Shown here piece after piece: positions 1-9,274 of a DNA stretch of 28,693 nucleotides. The stretch covers positions 1-28,693 of IMG/VR virus record IMGVR_UViG_3300046817_000284; one strand, written 5' to 3'. Below the pieces are notes generated by a model. The model did no database searches. It was given only the letters and a program-made list of their open reading frames with translations, and had not been told where the DNA came from. Position 1 is the stretch's first letter; the number at the start of each line of letters is the position of its first letter. The DNA is from a virus. The position numbers were made by a program, and so were the translations under genes.

Positions 1-82
1 CATCTACCGGTATGTCCAGACACTGTTGAATTTCTTCTACGAAGGAGCCTTCATCGCCGTAACTTGTTGTAGGTCTAGTCAT
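1..82 (-). CDS. N-terminus of a peptidoglycan-binding protein, probable endolysin (partial, runs off left edge)
   Basis: Only the first 27 codons are in the window. The ATG at 82-80 has a good ribosome binding site (GAGG seven bases upstream) and overlaps the TGA of an upstream reading frame as ATGA. The visible residues include GDEGSFVEEIQQCLDIPVD, which fits the start of a PG_binding_1 repeat: a glycine-rich turn, then V/I-x2-LQ-type helix, then a short I-P-V-D strand that in this family normally continues into G-x-F-G. Such repeats anchor endolysins and other wall hydrolases to peptidoglycan. The position directly after the tail-fibre genes fits the beginning of a lysis module. The catalytic part is outside the window, so the enzyme class cannot be stated. 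It could also be a virion-bound or regulatory peptidoglycan-binding protein. Confidence 0.6.
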   Translation of the reverse strand, partial: MTRPTTSYGDEGSFVEEIQQCLDIPVD

Positions 83-200
83 TTAAAGACCTCGCGGGCC
101 AGAGGTTTGTATGTGACCACTCCAGCATCTGCCACGCAACCGGCTGTGCCTGATGAGAGCAAGCCGCCGCGAGGTATGGGGGATCCAGAGGAGGGTCATT

Positions 201-416
201 CTACAACTGGTCCCCATTCAATTTATGTTTGTGTAATACGAGTTTGGGTTTGAAAGGATGGTTTTGACGCAATTGCGTTGACAATCCACTTATAGACGAA
301 GTATTAGTAGGAACACTCCTAACAGATAGACTCTGGAAGGATGTTATCAACGGATTGGGAGTTTGGATATTCAGTATAAGCGGTAAAGATCTTATAGTAG
401 AACACTGATATGTCAT
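201..416 (-). CDS. possible 71-aa hypothetical protein (doubtful)
   Basis: An ATG frame starts seven bases after the glycosyltransferase stop codon, the position expected for the next gene of the operon. There is no clear ribosome binding site. The composition is rich in Ser, Thr, Leu, Pro, Asn and Gln with almost no acidic residues, which is what one often sees when the complement of a coding or random AT-rich stretch is translated. No family is recognised. It is listed only because its position and length would be acceptable for a small phage gene; a non-coding explanation is at least as likely. Confidence 0.2.
   Translation of the reverse strand: MTYQCSTIRSLPLILNIQTPNPLITSFQSLSVRSVPTNTSSISGLSTQLRQNHPFKPKLVLHKHKLNGDQL
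267..307 (+). promoter_or_regulatory. candidate plus-strand sigma70 promoter abutting a 12-bp palindrome
   Basis: A perfect TTGACA box at 278-283 is followed after 18 bases by TATTAG (4 of 6 matches to TATAAT) at 302-307. The palindrome ACGCAATTGCGT at 267-278 overlaps the first base of the -35 box, an arrangement typical of an operator. It would fire to the right, against the structural operon, where no gene is apparent. It could be an antisense promoter or chance. Confidence 0.2.
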
Positions 417-423
417 CGAATCA

Positions 424-1530
424 TCACCGTGTTAACCAATCGAGGTTTAAGCGATTGGCATGGAGTTCGTACCATCCTTTTCCTTCATAAACGTCATGAA
501 CCATTTGGAAATACTCTTGGTACATTGTACTGACTCGTTCCATAGTAAAATTTTCATTCGCCCAATTGACACAATCCTGCGATCTGATTCGTTTGATATT
601 ATTAACGGCCCAGATAAAATGATCCATCGTCCGACAACGATACCCGGTTACTCCATGAATTACATTTTCTGTAGCCGCTCCCCAATCTACCGTGATAACC
701 GGAGTGCCTGAAAATGCCGCTTCTATTAATACTCCGTGAAATGGTTCAATATACCGGCTAGGAGCTATCAGTGTCTTGGCTCGAGATAAAAGACTACGAC
801 GTGTTTTCTTATCAGCAAAGCCAATAAACTCAACACCATCTGGCATATCTTCTTTCTTGCCAGCTCCAGCAACTATCAGACGATGATTTGTTACTCTAGC
901 AATTTCGGCAGCAATATCTAACCCTTTAGCAAAACAGGGACGTCCTAGCAGTAACAAGAAATCTTCTTTCTTTTCGTTGTAATCAAAATCTTTTGGATCA
1001 AAATAATTTGGGATTACGACATTATACCAATCAACATGACCAGCAATTTTGACTGCTTCTAACCCAGTCCAAGCATGAAGCATAGCATACGACTCAAAAA
1101 CCTTCCAACGTGCAAATGTCTGAGTATATCCTATCCCCGGTTCAACTGTTATCATATCGGGGTGAGCTTCAGCAATTGGCTTGTGTCCTGCTCCCCAAAA
1201 GCATAGTAGAAAGTCATTTGGTTGTTTTCGTGCAGCAACAGCAGAAATAGTATGAGTGTAAAATTTCTGGTAAACTGAATCAGTAAATTCATATTTATAA
1301 TCTCCTTTTCGTCCTGATGTGGCCCCATATTCTTTGATAAGATCTTTATGAGTAGTTACAGAAACATGTTCATTACATTTAACAACACTACGTTCATTCC
1401 CATAATGAATAACATGATGTCCAGTGTCATGAAGCATTCCGCACAACCGACGAACCTTCTGAGTAAAGGCACAGGCTCCATGCCATTCATTCGTGGCAGT
1501 ATGTGGAATACCTAGTGCGTGAAATCTCAT
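424..1530 (-). CDS. GT4-type glycosyltransferase, phage-borne
   Basis: The 368-residue protein has the two-domain GT-B look. The C-terminal half carries a sugar-nucleotide-binding domain with LLLLGRPCFAKGLDIA near residues 193-207 and the family-4 E-x7-E signature at E262 to E270 (IEPFHGVLIEAAFSGTP). The N-terminal half contains conserved blocks seen in phage relatives (start RFHALGIPH, QPNDFLLCFWGAGHKPI near 103-119, VEPGIGY near 129). GT4 enzymes are retaining and transfer a sugar from a nucleotide donor. In a phage the acceptor may be a virion glycan, modified DNA or a host surface polymer; the sequence does not decide. The ATG overlaps the stop of the upstream gene as ATGA, so it is translated with the fibre genes. 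Lacking signal peptide or membrane segment, it should act in the cytoplasm. Confidence 0.88.
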   Translation of the reverse strand: MRFHALGIPHTATNEWHGACAFTQKVRRLCGMLHDTGHHVIHYGNERSVVKCNEHVSVTTHKDLIKEYGATSGRKGDYKYEFTDSVYQKFYTHTISAVAARKQPNDFLLCFWGAGHKPIAEAHPDMITVEPGIGYTQTFARWKVFESYAMLHAWTGLEAVKIAGHVDWYNVVIPNYFDPKDFDYNEKKEDFLLLLGRPCFAKGLDIAAEIARVTNHRLIVAGAGKKEDMPDGVEFIGFADKKTRRSLLSRAKTLIAPSRYIEPFHGVLIEAAFSGTPVITVDWGAATENVIHGVTGYRCRTMDHFIWAVNNIKRIRSQDCVNWANENFTMERVSTMYQEYFQMVHDVYEGKGWYELHANRLNLDWLTR

Positions 1531-1907
1531 CCACCTGTCGCCGTATTTAGGATAGAGCGTGCTCCTGGGTTTGCTGGAACTACGAGCCCATCAATATAAT
1601 GTCGAAGATCGTCGAGTGCTCCTTTAATTTGGTTAATTTCTAAAGCTGACACCGAACGACTTAGTCCAGTATAAATTGCCAGATCTATCATATTTCCGGA
1701 GACTGGAGCAGGGTCTGAATCACCAACACCACCGTCTGCTGTCGTGCTGACAGTTGCAAAAGTATCTAGCGTTGCAGCAACCTGCTGATCATTCCATTGC
1801 TGATCGAGTAGGTTAATTTGATCATAGATATTCATAATCTGTGCTGCAACGCCGAGCATCGAATTAGCAACATGGATTGCCTGACTTTGTGCCGTTCCAG
1901 TTGTCAT
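1527..1907 (-). CDS. small conserved fibre-region protein, function unknown
   Basis: The 126-residue protein starts at an ATG preceded by AAGGA about ten bases upstream. It lies three bases after the collagen-like fibre gene and overlaps the glycosyltransferase start. The first 45 residues look like an amphipathic helix (ANSMLGVAAQIMNIYDQIN). The middle is Thr/Ala/Asp-rich, then comes GNMIDLAIYTGLSRSVSALE and a second helix. Small proteins with this pattern of an early helix and a late GLSR-(A/S)(I/V)SA-type segment occur beside phage fibre genes. Possible roles are a fibre-associated virion protein or a chaperone for the fibre upstream. No enzymatic motif, membrane segment or cysteine cluster is visible. 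Confidence 0.75.
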   Translation of the reverse strand: MTTGTAQSQAIHVANSMLGVAAQIMNIYDQINLLDQQWNDQQVAATLDTFATVSTTADGGVGDSDPAPVSGNMIDLAIYTGLSRSVSALEINQIKGALDDLRHYIDGLVVPANPGARSILNTATGG

Positions 1908-1910
1908 TGG

Positions 1911-4298
<2,388 letters not shown>

Positions 4299-4309
4299 CT
4301 ATCCAATCC

Positions 4310-4582
4310 TTACGTTTCCGGTATTATTTCAATAAAAATAGGTTCACGAGTTTCTAATTCTAGTTCAGGAAATGTGGTTGATTGATCAATATATTTTTGA
4401 TATGGTGCAAAGTCCGTTATCACTTCATTTGGTTTTTTATGACCAACATATTCTAATATACCATTCTTATTATCCCATTGGATGGCCCTAACTCCTTCGG
4501 CTAAAAGTTCAGCACAATCTGAATTTCTAACTTCATTGTTAATATAGACAATGTTATCTATCGCGTGGATTGTTACTCGCAT
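4310..4582 (-). CDS. small conserved tail-region protein, function unknown
   Basis: The 90-residue protein starts at an ATG with GGAG eight bases upstream and overlaps the end of the upstream cysteine-cluster gene by 29 bases. It begins MRVTIHAIDNIVYINNEV, then ELLAEGVRAIQWDNKNGILEYVGHKKPNEVI. This pattern (MRVTI start, a central A-(I/V)-QW followed by G-x-(I/L)-E(Y/F) and a NE-x-I segment) occurs in small phage proteins encoded near tail fibres. Their role is not established; a fibre-assembly helper is one possibility. The protein is acidic at its C-terminus (ELELETREPIFIEIIPET), with no membrane segment or catalytic motif. The pairing with the cysteine-cluster gene appears to recur in other phages, from memory of the families. 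Confidence 0.75.
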   Translation of the reverse strand: MRVTIHAIDNIVYINNEVRNSDCAELLAEGVRAIQWDNKNGILEYVGHKKPNEVITDFAPYQKYIDQSTTFPELELETREPIFIEIIPET

Positions 4583-4877
4583 CTATCAATCTCCTTTGCG
4601 CTACTTCTGCCGCCGCCCCAACTGCTTGGAAGACACTGGTAACTACTCCATTACGAAATGTCTCAACCGCTGCTGCGGTCTGCCTGGATGTTTGCGCGTT
4701 TTCAATTAGAAGCATAGGAAGCAGAGCAATAGCACATCGCCAATCATCAATCATTTCTTCACTTTGTGGATTTTTACCAATAACTCGTGTCCACCAGGGA
4801 CATTTATGACAAACTTCACTAACATCCTGTTTATGTAGCGGACAGATTGGACCAGGTTCGGCGTGTGGAATAAGCAT
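4554..4877 (-). CDS. cysteine/histidine-cluster protein (putative metal site), function unknown
   Basis: The 107-residue protein's ATG overlaps the stop of the upstream fibre gene as TAATG. Near the N-terminus it has C12-x2-H15-x7-C23-x2-C26 (CPLHKQDVSEVCHKCPWW), four potential ligands spaced like a small zinc or iron site, with H24 as an alternative ligand. The rest is predicted helical: KNPQSEEMIDDWRCAIALLP followed by a long amphipathic helix around residues 45-100. The motif and the NPQSEE-x-IDDWRCA block are familiar from hypothetical proteins of other phages. No experimental function is known to me. It may be a fibre-assembly factor or a small regulator. The 29-base overlap with the next gene indicates coupled translation. 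Confidence 0.78.
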   Translation of the reverse strand: MLIPHAEPGPICPLHKQDVSEVCHKCPWWTRVIGKNPQSEEMIDDWRCAIALLPMLLIENAQTSRQTAAAVETFRNGVVTSVFQAVGAAAEVAQRRLIDASNNPRDR

Positions 4878-6163
4878 TAATTTTTACTCGCGATGATTAC
4901 ATCACAGTATTGAATATCCATTGTAATAGGATGATTATGAGCAGCACCACTCGTATTAGTTGAATTGACAGTAATATTAACGTTCGATTGACAATAATTT
5001 GCATAGCTTGAACTTCCAGTTGATTTAGCATGACTCGGGTCAGAACCAATAGCAGTTGCAGGATAAGACCATGCTCCAGCGCCCAACGGAAAATAAGCAC
5101 TACTCGGTGTGTATACCGTGATCAGATTGCCTTTACTACTAGTAATCAAAGGTATTTCAGCAGCAGAAAGAGTATGACCACCAACAACGCTTTGTGCCAT
5201 CACTATTGAAAATGCATTGGTGCCTCCGGCTACACCTCCAGTTCCACTGACAACACGCAATGCCTTATCATTCTGGGTCGTAACTTGTGTCCAACCAACT
5301 GGAGCAGCCGCCTGATAAAACAACATTACCGAGCCACTTGGAATACCTCCACTTACTGAATCTACATATTGCTTAGTCGCAGTACCTAGTGGAACTGTTG
5401 GATCAGCAGCAAGTAGCAATGGTCCAGTCAATGTGCCGCCGAGCAACGATAACACATTCTCCCATGCTCCATTTCTGCGACCATAACTTGTTCCATCACT
5501 CGGAGCATCTGCAAGTCCACCAGCACCAGCATGAGCGTCAACATATTGTTTAGTCGCAGCTTGTAAATTTGCAGTTGGATCTGCTGCCAACACCAATGGA
5601 CCGGTCATAGAGCCGCCTGCGGATAATAACGCCTTATCCGCATATTGTTTCGTCACAGTTCCAAGCGGAACAGTAGGATCAGCCGCCAGCAGCAATGGTC
5701 CTGTCATAGTGCCGCCAGCCAGTAGAAGTCTTCTATCTGTATACTGTTTAGTAGTAGCTCCAAGTGGAGTAGTAGGATCTGCTGCTAGAGCCAATGGTCC
5801 TGTTAAGGTTCCACCTGCTAAAGGAAGAAATGTTGCATTAATAGTGGTGATATAGTTATCTACATATGACTTTGTAGTTGCTCCTAAAGGATTAACTGGA
5901 GCTTCAGACAAGATCAATGGTCCTGTCATCGTTCCACCAGTATTAAGAAGATATTTGCTTATATTAACAAGAACTCCATCAACATATATAGACTTAGCAT
6001 TTAATGACCCTACTCCTTGATTTCCTCCTGTTGGAACTCCTATTATAATGCCTCCGGTAGTATAGGAAATATACCCGGGACCAATTCCCCATGGAGTTGG
6101 GAGAGAAAGCGGTCCTCCGGCTCCAGAGCCTAGAATACTTTCTTGGGGGGTTATATCAACCAT
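4877..6163 (-). CDS. tail fibre with five GGT(M/L)TGPL repeats and collar-like C-terminus
   Basis: The 428-residue protein starts at the ATG one base after the previous stop (TAA-A-ATG); a GTG 39 bases upstream would extend it but overlaps the upstream gene and is less likely. Residues 76-270 hold five copies of a 30-40 residue tail-fibre repeat (GG-(T/S)-(M/L)-TGPL-x2-AADPT-x-PLG-x2-TKQY-x-D), starting near 76, 117, 150, 183 and 242. Between the fourth and fifth lies DAPSDGTSYGRRNGAWENV, a short element common in fibres. The C-terminal 150 residues begin IPSGSVMLFYQAAAPVGWTQ, which resembles the tail-collar fold, and end with a His-containing segment (SGAAHNHPITMDIQYCDVI). It should form a trimeric rod with a distal tip that contacts the host. 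Confidence 0.88.
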   Translation of the reverse strand: MVDITPQESILGSGAGGPLSLPTPWGIGPGYISYTTGGIIIGVPTGGNQGVGSLNAKSIYVDGVLVNISKYLLNTGGTMTGPLILSEAPVNPLGATTKSYVDNYITTINATFLPLAGGTLTGPLALAADPTTPLGATTKQYTDRRLLLAGGTMTGPLLLAADPTVPLGTVTKQYADKALLSAGGSMTGPLVLAADPTANLQAATKQYVDAHAGAGGLADAPSDGTSYGRRNGAWENVLSLLGGTLTGPLLLAADPTVPLGTATKQYVDSVSGGIPSGSVMLFYQAAAPVGWTQVTTQNDKALRVVSGTGGVAGGTNAFSIVMAQSVVGGHTLSAAEIPLITSSKGNLITVYTPSSAYFPLGAGAWSYPATAIGSDPSHAKSTGSSSYANYCQSNVNITVNSTNTSGAAHNHPITMDIQYCDVIIASKN

Positions 6164-6164
6164 T

Positions 6165-6470
6165 TTATGCCCACTGAACAGCAGTGAATTGATGGTTAGC
6201 ACTTAAAGATGCCACACTAACCGTAGTAGTAGTATTGGGGATTACTGTGTATGATTGTCCAGGTTGAAGAGCTATGGTCGTTCCGTTAGCATGAACGTCA
6301 CATGGAGAGACCTGATTTACGAAAAGCACTTCAGCAGTGGCAAGACCCTGATCTACTGCTAAGAGTGGATTTACGATATATCCACCAGTCTGATTTGGAG
6401 CAATAACATTTACAGGAAGACCAGGAGTTCCGGCTGTTTGAGCTACTAGTCCAGCAAGAGGAGTAGACAT
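6165..6470 (-). CDS. stand-alone copy of the recurring ~70-aa virion domain
   Basis: The 101-residue protein has an ATG with AAAGGAA eight bases upstream. After a flexible start (LVAQTAGTPGLPV) residues 28-98 are one compact beta-rich unit: GGYIVNPLLAVDQGLATAE, LFVNQVSP, ALQPGQSYTVIP, then LSANHQFTAV. The same unit is embedded in the gpI-like protein (7994-9274, residues 37-108) and in the 435-aa protein (23531-24838, residues 93-164). Here it makes up nearly the whole protein. It sits between two fibre genes, so an adaptor or decoration role on fibre or baseplate is plausible. No enzymatic motif is present. I do not recognise a named family. Confidence 0.82.
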   Translation of the reverse strand: MSTPLAGLVAQTAGTPGLPVNVIAPNQTGGYIVNPLLAVDQGLATAEVLFVNQVSPCDVHANGTTIALQPGQSYTVIPNTTTTVSVASLSANHQFTAVQWA

Positions 6471-6501
6471 TGGATGTTCCTTTTATGTTGATGGAAATTT
6501 A

Positions 6502-7983
6502 TTAAGATCTCCATCCACCACAAGAAGTTGAACTAGGGGGTTCAATAAATCCTCCTAAGGTGCAGTCACTATTAAACACTGCATTATTACCATTTTCAAA
6601 ATTTATACCACCAGCACGATAAACCGAATATGGGCGTCCAGTAACTACTGGTCCTGAAATACTACTAACAGCATCATAAATATGAGTAGTTCCACCATAA
6701 TCAGAAAAGAAGATTCCTATAGAAATACTGTAAGCCCCCATCATTTGTAAAGTAAATGGAATACTTGCCCCTATACTGGGAGTCGCTCCAAAGTTTTGAG
6801 TTCCACCAGAAAGACAGGTAAATATTTGAGTAATAGGAGCTGTGGCTGTAAACGTAAAAGCATTGTGAAATTGAGTAACTCCAGACTCCTGAGTATTAAC
6901 GACAGACTGAAAATTAGTAGGAGCATTTAAATGAATCGTATCAAGAATAAGTTTTCCTCTATTTAATACATTCTCGATGTATGATTTGAACGTAAATCCT
7001 GTTACAGTCATATTAGCAACATGACCACAATATATACAAACTCCTGGAGTAGCACCTGGAACATAGCTGGGGATACTAGAAGAACGACAATCTAAAATAC
7101 AATTTGCTGGAGTAGACACATTTCCTATTATTATCCATGAAGCAATATATTGAGTATCGTCTGAAAATCCACTAGTATAAGTTCCATCAGCAACTCTTAG
7201 AGTTATTGCAACTGCGGAAATATAACGATTTTTGATAGTATTTATCGCACCTTGAATTGTTTTAAAAGCATCTGTTGTCGTATTAAAGAATCCACTGTTA
7301 CTTTCCAAACCATTTGAATCAACAACACTAACAGAATCTGATCTAATATAAAAAGTCGTAACTGGAGCTTGCTGAGGCACATTTGAAATAGTCGATTGGA
7401 AAAATACCCCATTCCATATAAAAAGGTATTCTTGATTTGCTACGATATTACCTCCAATTAAATCAGATCCATTATTACGTTTAGCTAAGACCGCAGGCTT
7501 TCCATTTAGCGCCAAGTCAGTCGGTCCAGTGTTATTATTTTTGACTCTAATAGCGAACACCATTCCAAGAGCATAAGCAGCAGGAACAGGAATCGTATTG
7601 CAAACAATATGATTAGGATTTGTAGAAATATCATCTCCAACGTATAAATCAGTCGTATTAATAGGAACTGCGCCCTGTTGCGGGAAAGCTGCTAAAGTCC
7701 CCGCTGTTACTAAGTTAGCGAATATGTCACCAGAATTCCAAGCTAGAGGAGTTGTCCCTTCTTGACCACGAATTATCGTAGCAACATTACCGGTTATATT
7801 GGTAACGTGAACAATTTCATTTAGAGTTTTTGTTATTTGATCATAAAAGGTTGCAACAAAGTAATCACCAGCAGTTAATGGATGAGGAAATATTGTTCCT
7901 GATGCCAGAGTAACAGTTACATCCGTAGAAACAATACTTCCAGCAACAGTTGTGGACGCATTATTACTCCAAAGAATTGTCAT
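6502..7983 (-). CDS. tail fibre/spike with N-terminal attachment domain and beta-helix
   Basis: The 493-residue protein has an ATG preceded by AAGGAG with six-base spacing. Residues 1-100 resemble N-terminal fibre attachment domains: ILWSNNASTTVAGSI, a TVTLASGT strand, GDYFVATFYDQITKTLNEIV and ATIIRGQEGTTP-x2-WNSGD. Residues 105-205 form a second small domain (ALNGKPAVLAKRNNG). From about 225, FKTIQGAINTIKNRYIS opens a right-handed parallel beta-helix of the pectin-lyase type, with repeated short strands and asparagine/glycine turns to about 470. Such spikes usually bind, and sometimes cleave, surface polysaccharide. No catalytic pair can be assigned by eye. The C-terminus (SSTSCGGWRS) is Cys/Gly-rich. 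Confidence 0.85.
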   Translation of the reverse strand: MTILWSNNASTTVAGSIVSTDVTVTLASGTIFPHPLTAGDYFVATFYDQITKTLNEIVHVTNITGNVATIIRGQEGTTPLAWNSGDIFANLVTAGTLAAFPQQGAVPINTTDLYVGDDISTNPNHIVCNTIPVPAAYALGMVFAIRVKNNNTGPTDLALNGKPAVLAKRNNGSDLIGGNIVANQEYLFIWNGVFFQSTISNVPQQAPVTTFYIRSDSVSVVDSNGLESNSGFFNTTTDAFKTIQGAINTIKNRYISAVAITLRVADGTYTSGFSDDTQYIASWIIIGNVSTPANCILDCRSSSIPSYVPGATPGVCIYCGHVANMTVTGFTFKSYIENVLNRGKLILDTIHLNAPTNFQSVVNTQESGVTQFHNAFTFTATAPITQIFTCLSGGTQNFGATPSIGASIPFTLQMMGAYSISIGIFFSDYGGTTHIYDAVSSISGPVVTGRPYSVYRAGGINFENGNNAVFNSDCTLGGFIEPPSSTSCGGWRS

Positions 7984-7993
7984 GTCAGTCTCC

Positions 7994-9274
7994 TTATCCT
8001 ATGACACATGTGAAATTATATTGATACGGTACTTCCAAAACCCCTAACTTTAGTGCTTCTTTAAAAGTTTCCATGTAAGGGAGTGGAGGATAAGAAACAT
8101 AGGTAGTTTCCAAATCGTTTAAAGTAATCCCTTTCTTTGTTTCAGTCCCTATATCCCAAGGAGGAGAAATACCCCAAGCAGGTTCAAACCCGTTACATCC
8201 AAATTTATTCAACAAGCATCCACCTGTCACAGTTCGTTTCCCTAACACAAAACGAATAGTAACATTTCGTCCCGTTCCTAGTGTGACACTAATTTGTTCA
8301 GTATCTGCTATAGAATTATCATTCGGCCACCAATCAACAGATTCTGGCGATTTACCATCTATCCCATAAAGAAATCGCCATATCCGACGTTTAAACCAGA
8401 GAGTACTGAAATAATTGCCATCACCCTTATAGAAATGCCATGTAAGAACTCTACGATAGATGTCATCACTTGTGTTAAGAAGATTTTCAAAATCATATTG
8501 TCTTATTATATTAAGTCCAAATTCAACTTCCATGCCAGGAGTAAACGTATCCCACATTGGAACTAACCAATTAGGACCAAACGTATTTAAAGGACCAAAT
8601 AAACTCTTATATTCAGGTCCAATAACAGGACGTGCCATTCCGTATAGTCCGCGCCCAACCCAATCTAATAAAGCTCCAGCAACAATAGGACCAGTATAAA
8701 TAGGAAGATTTAATGCATTGAATGTATCAACATAATCCTGTTGCATCTGATTTTGAGCTTTAACAAATTCTTGTAAGTCATCATCATCAGAATATTCTTG
8801 GTATAAATACGATGGAATTACTTCTGTCAACCCAGTTACATGTGATGGAGGAAATGGTAGTGATCCAGCTTCTGCTCCCAATGCCGATTGCCCACTTCCA
8901 GGCACTCCAGGAACAGGATTAGGTAGAAGATTAACTTTATATGTAGAAGCAAAGAAAGAAGTAAATTTGTGATTAGCAGAAAGAGCATTAACCCAAACAT
9001 TCATTTTAGGTGGAACTGAAAACATTTGTCCTGGGACTAGTTCCGTATTCCCTGGGACAATTACTGATGTAGATGCAGGTCCAAGTAAACTAACAAACAA
9101 TGATTCAGCAACTTGAATTCCTTGATCATCTGCTGTTAGTGGATTAACAATAATCCCACCAAGTTCGTTCATTAAAATGTTAGTTCCAGAAATACTACTC
9201 GTAATGTTCGCAACTTGAACAGAAGTTCTTGCAATTAAAACTTTAGATGTAAGTCCAGGAATAAGAAATTTCAT
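7994..9274 (-). CDS. baseplate tail protein (gpI-like position) carrying the recurring domain
   Basis: The 426-residue protein overlaps baseplate J as ATGA, the usual place of the gpI-type protein that joins J to the fibres. Residues 37-108 are the recurring domain (GGIIVNPLTADDQGIQVAES to ALSANHKFT). After a Gly/Pro linker, residues 150-215 are helical and acidic (YSDDDDLQEFVKAQNQMQQD). The core around 250-330 includes TSDDIYRRVLTWHFYKGDGN and LWFKRRIWRFLYG, which resemble tail proteins of this position in other myophages. The C-terminus, near 330-426, is beta-rich (ISVTLGTGRNVTIRFVLG). The likely role is linking baseplate wedge and fibres. The N-terminal extra domain may serve as a docking site. 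Confidence 0.8.
   Translation of the reverse strand: MKFLIPGLTSKVLIARTSVQVANITSSISGTNILMNELGGIIVNPLTADDQGIQVAESLFVSLLGPASTSVIVPGNTELVPGQMFSVPPKMNVWVNALSANHKFTSFFASTYKVNLLPNPVPGVPGSGQSALGAEAGSLPFPPSHVTGLTEVIPSYLYQEYSDDDDLQEFVKAQNQMQQDYVDTFNALNLPIYTGPIVAGALLDWVGRGLYGMARPVIGPEYKSLFGPLNTFGPNWLVPMWDTFTPGMEVEFGLNIIRQYDFENLLNTSDDIYRRVLTWHFYKGDGNYFSTLWFKRRIWRFLYGIDGKSPESVDWWPNDNSIADTEQISVTLGTGRNVTIRFVLGKRTVTGGCLLNKFGCNGFEPAWGISPPWDIGTETKKGITLNDLETTYVSYPPLPYMETFKEALKLGVLEVPYQYNFTCVIG

Larger units (their letters stand above)
83..423. other. gene-poor stretch between glycosyltransferase and putative lysis gene
   Basis: No reading frame here is convincing. Minus-strand frames are short and one ends in ATGA at the left-edge gene (last residues VVTYKPLAREVFK), but it is preceded by an in-frame TGA near 199 and has no ATG. 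Visible structure: a 9-bp perfect inverted repeat, ACCTCGCGG at 89-97 pairing with CCGCGAGGT at 167-175, and a 12-bp palindrome at 267-278. The part at 83-200 is GC-rich and the rest AT-rich. On the plus strand, the open stretch 267-406 reads like a protein (ends SGKDLIVEH then stop) but lacks a usable start, so it may be chance or a remnant. Confidence 0.5.

Noticed and set aside
150-157. CTGATGAG resembling the hammerhead ribozyme core
   Set aside because: No GAAA box and no matching stems were found at the right distances on this strand, so the ribozyme core is incomplete.
26-253. 75-aa plus-strand frame at the left end
   Set aside because: It runs opposite to the clearly coding start of the wall-binding gene and has no protein-like composition.
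6164-6202. N-terminal extension of the repeat fibre from GTG at 6202
   Set aside because: It overlaps the upstream gene by 38 bases; the ATG at 6163 directly follows the upstream stop.
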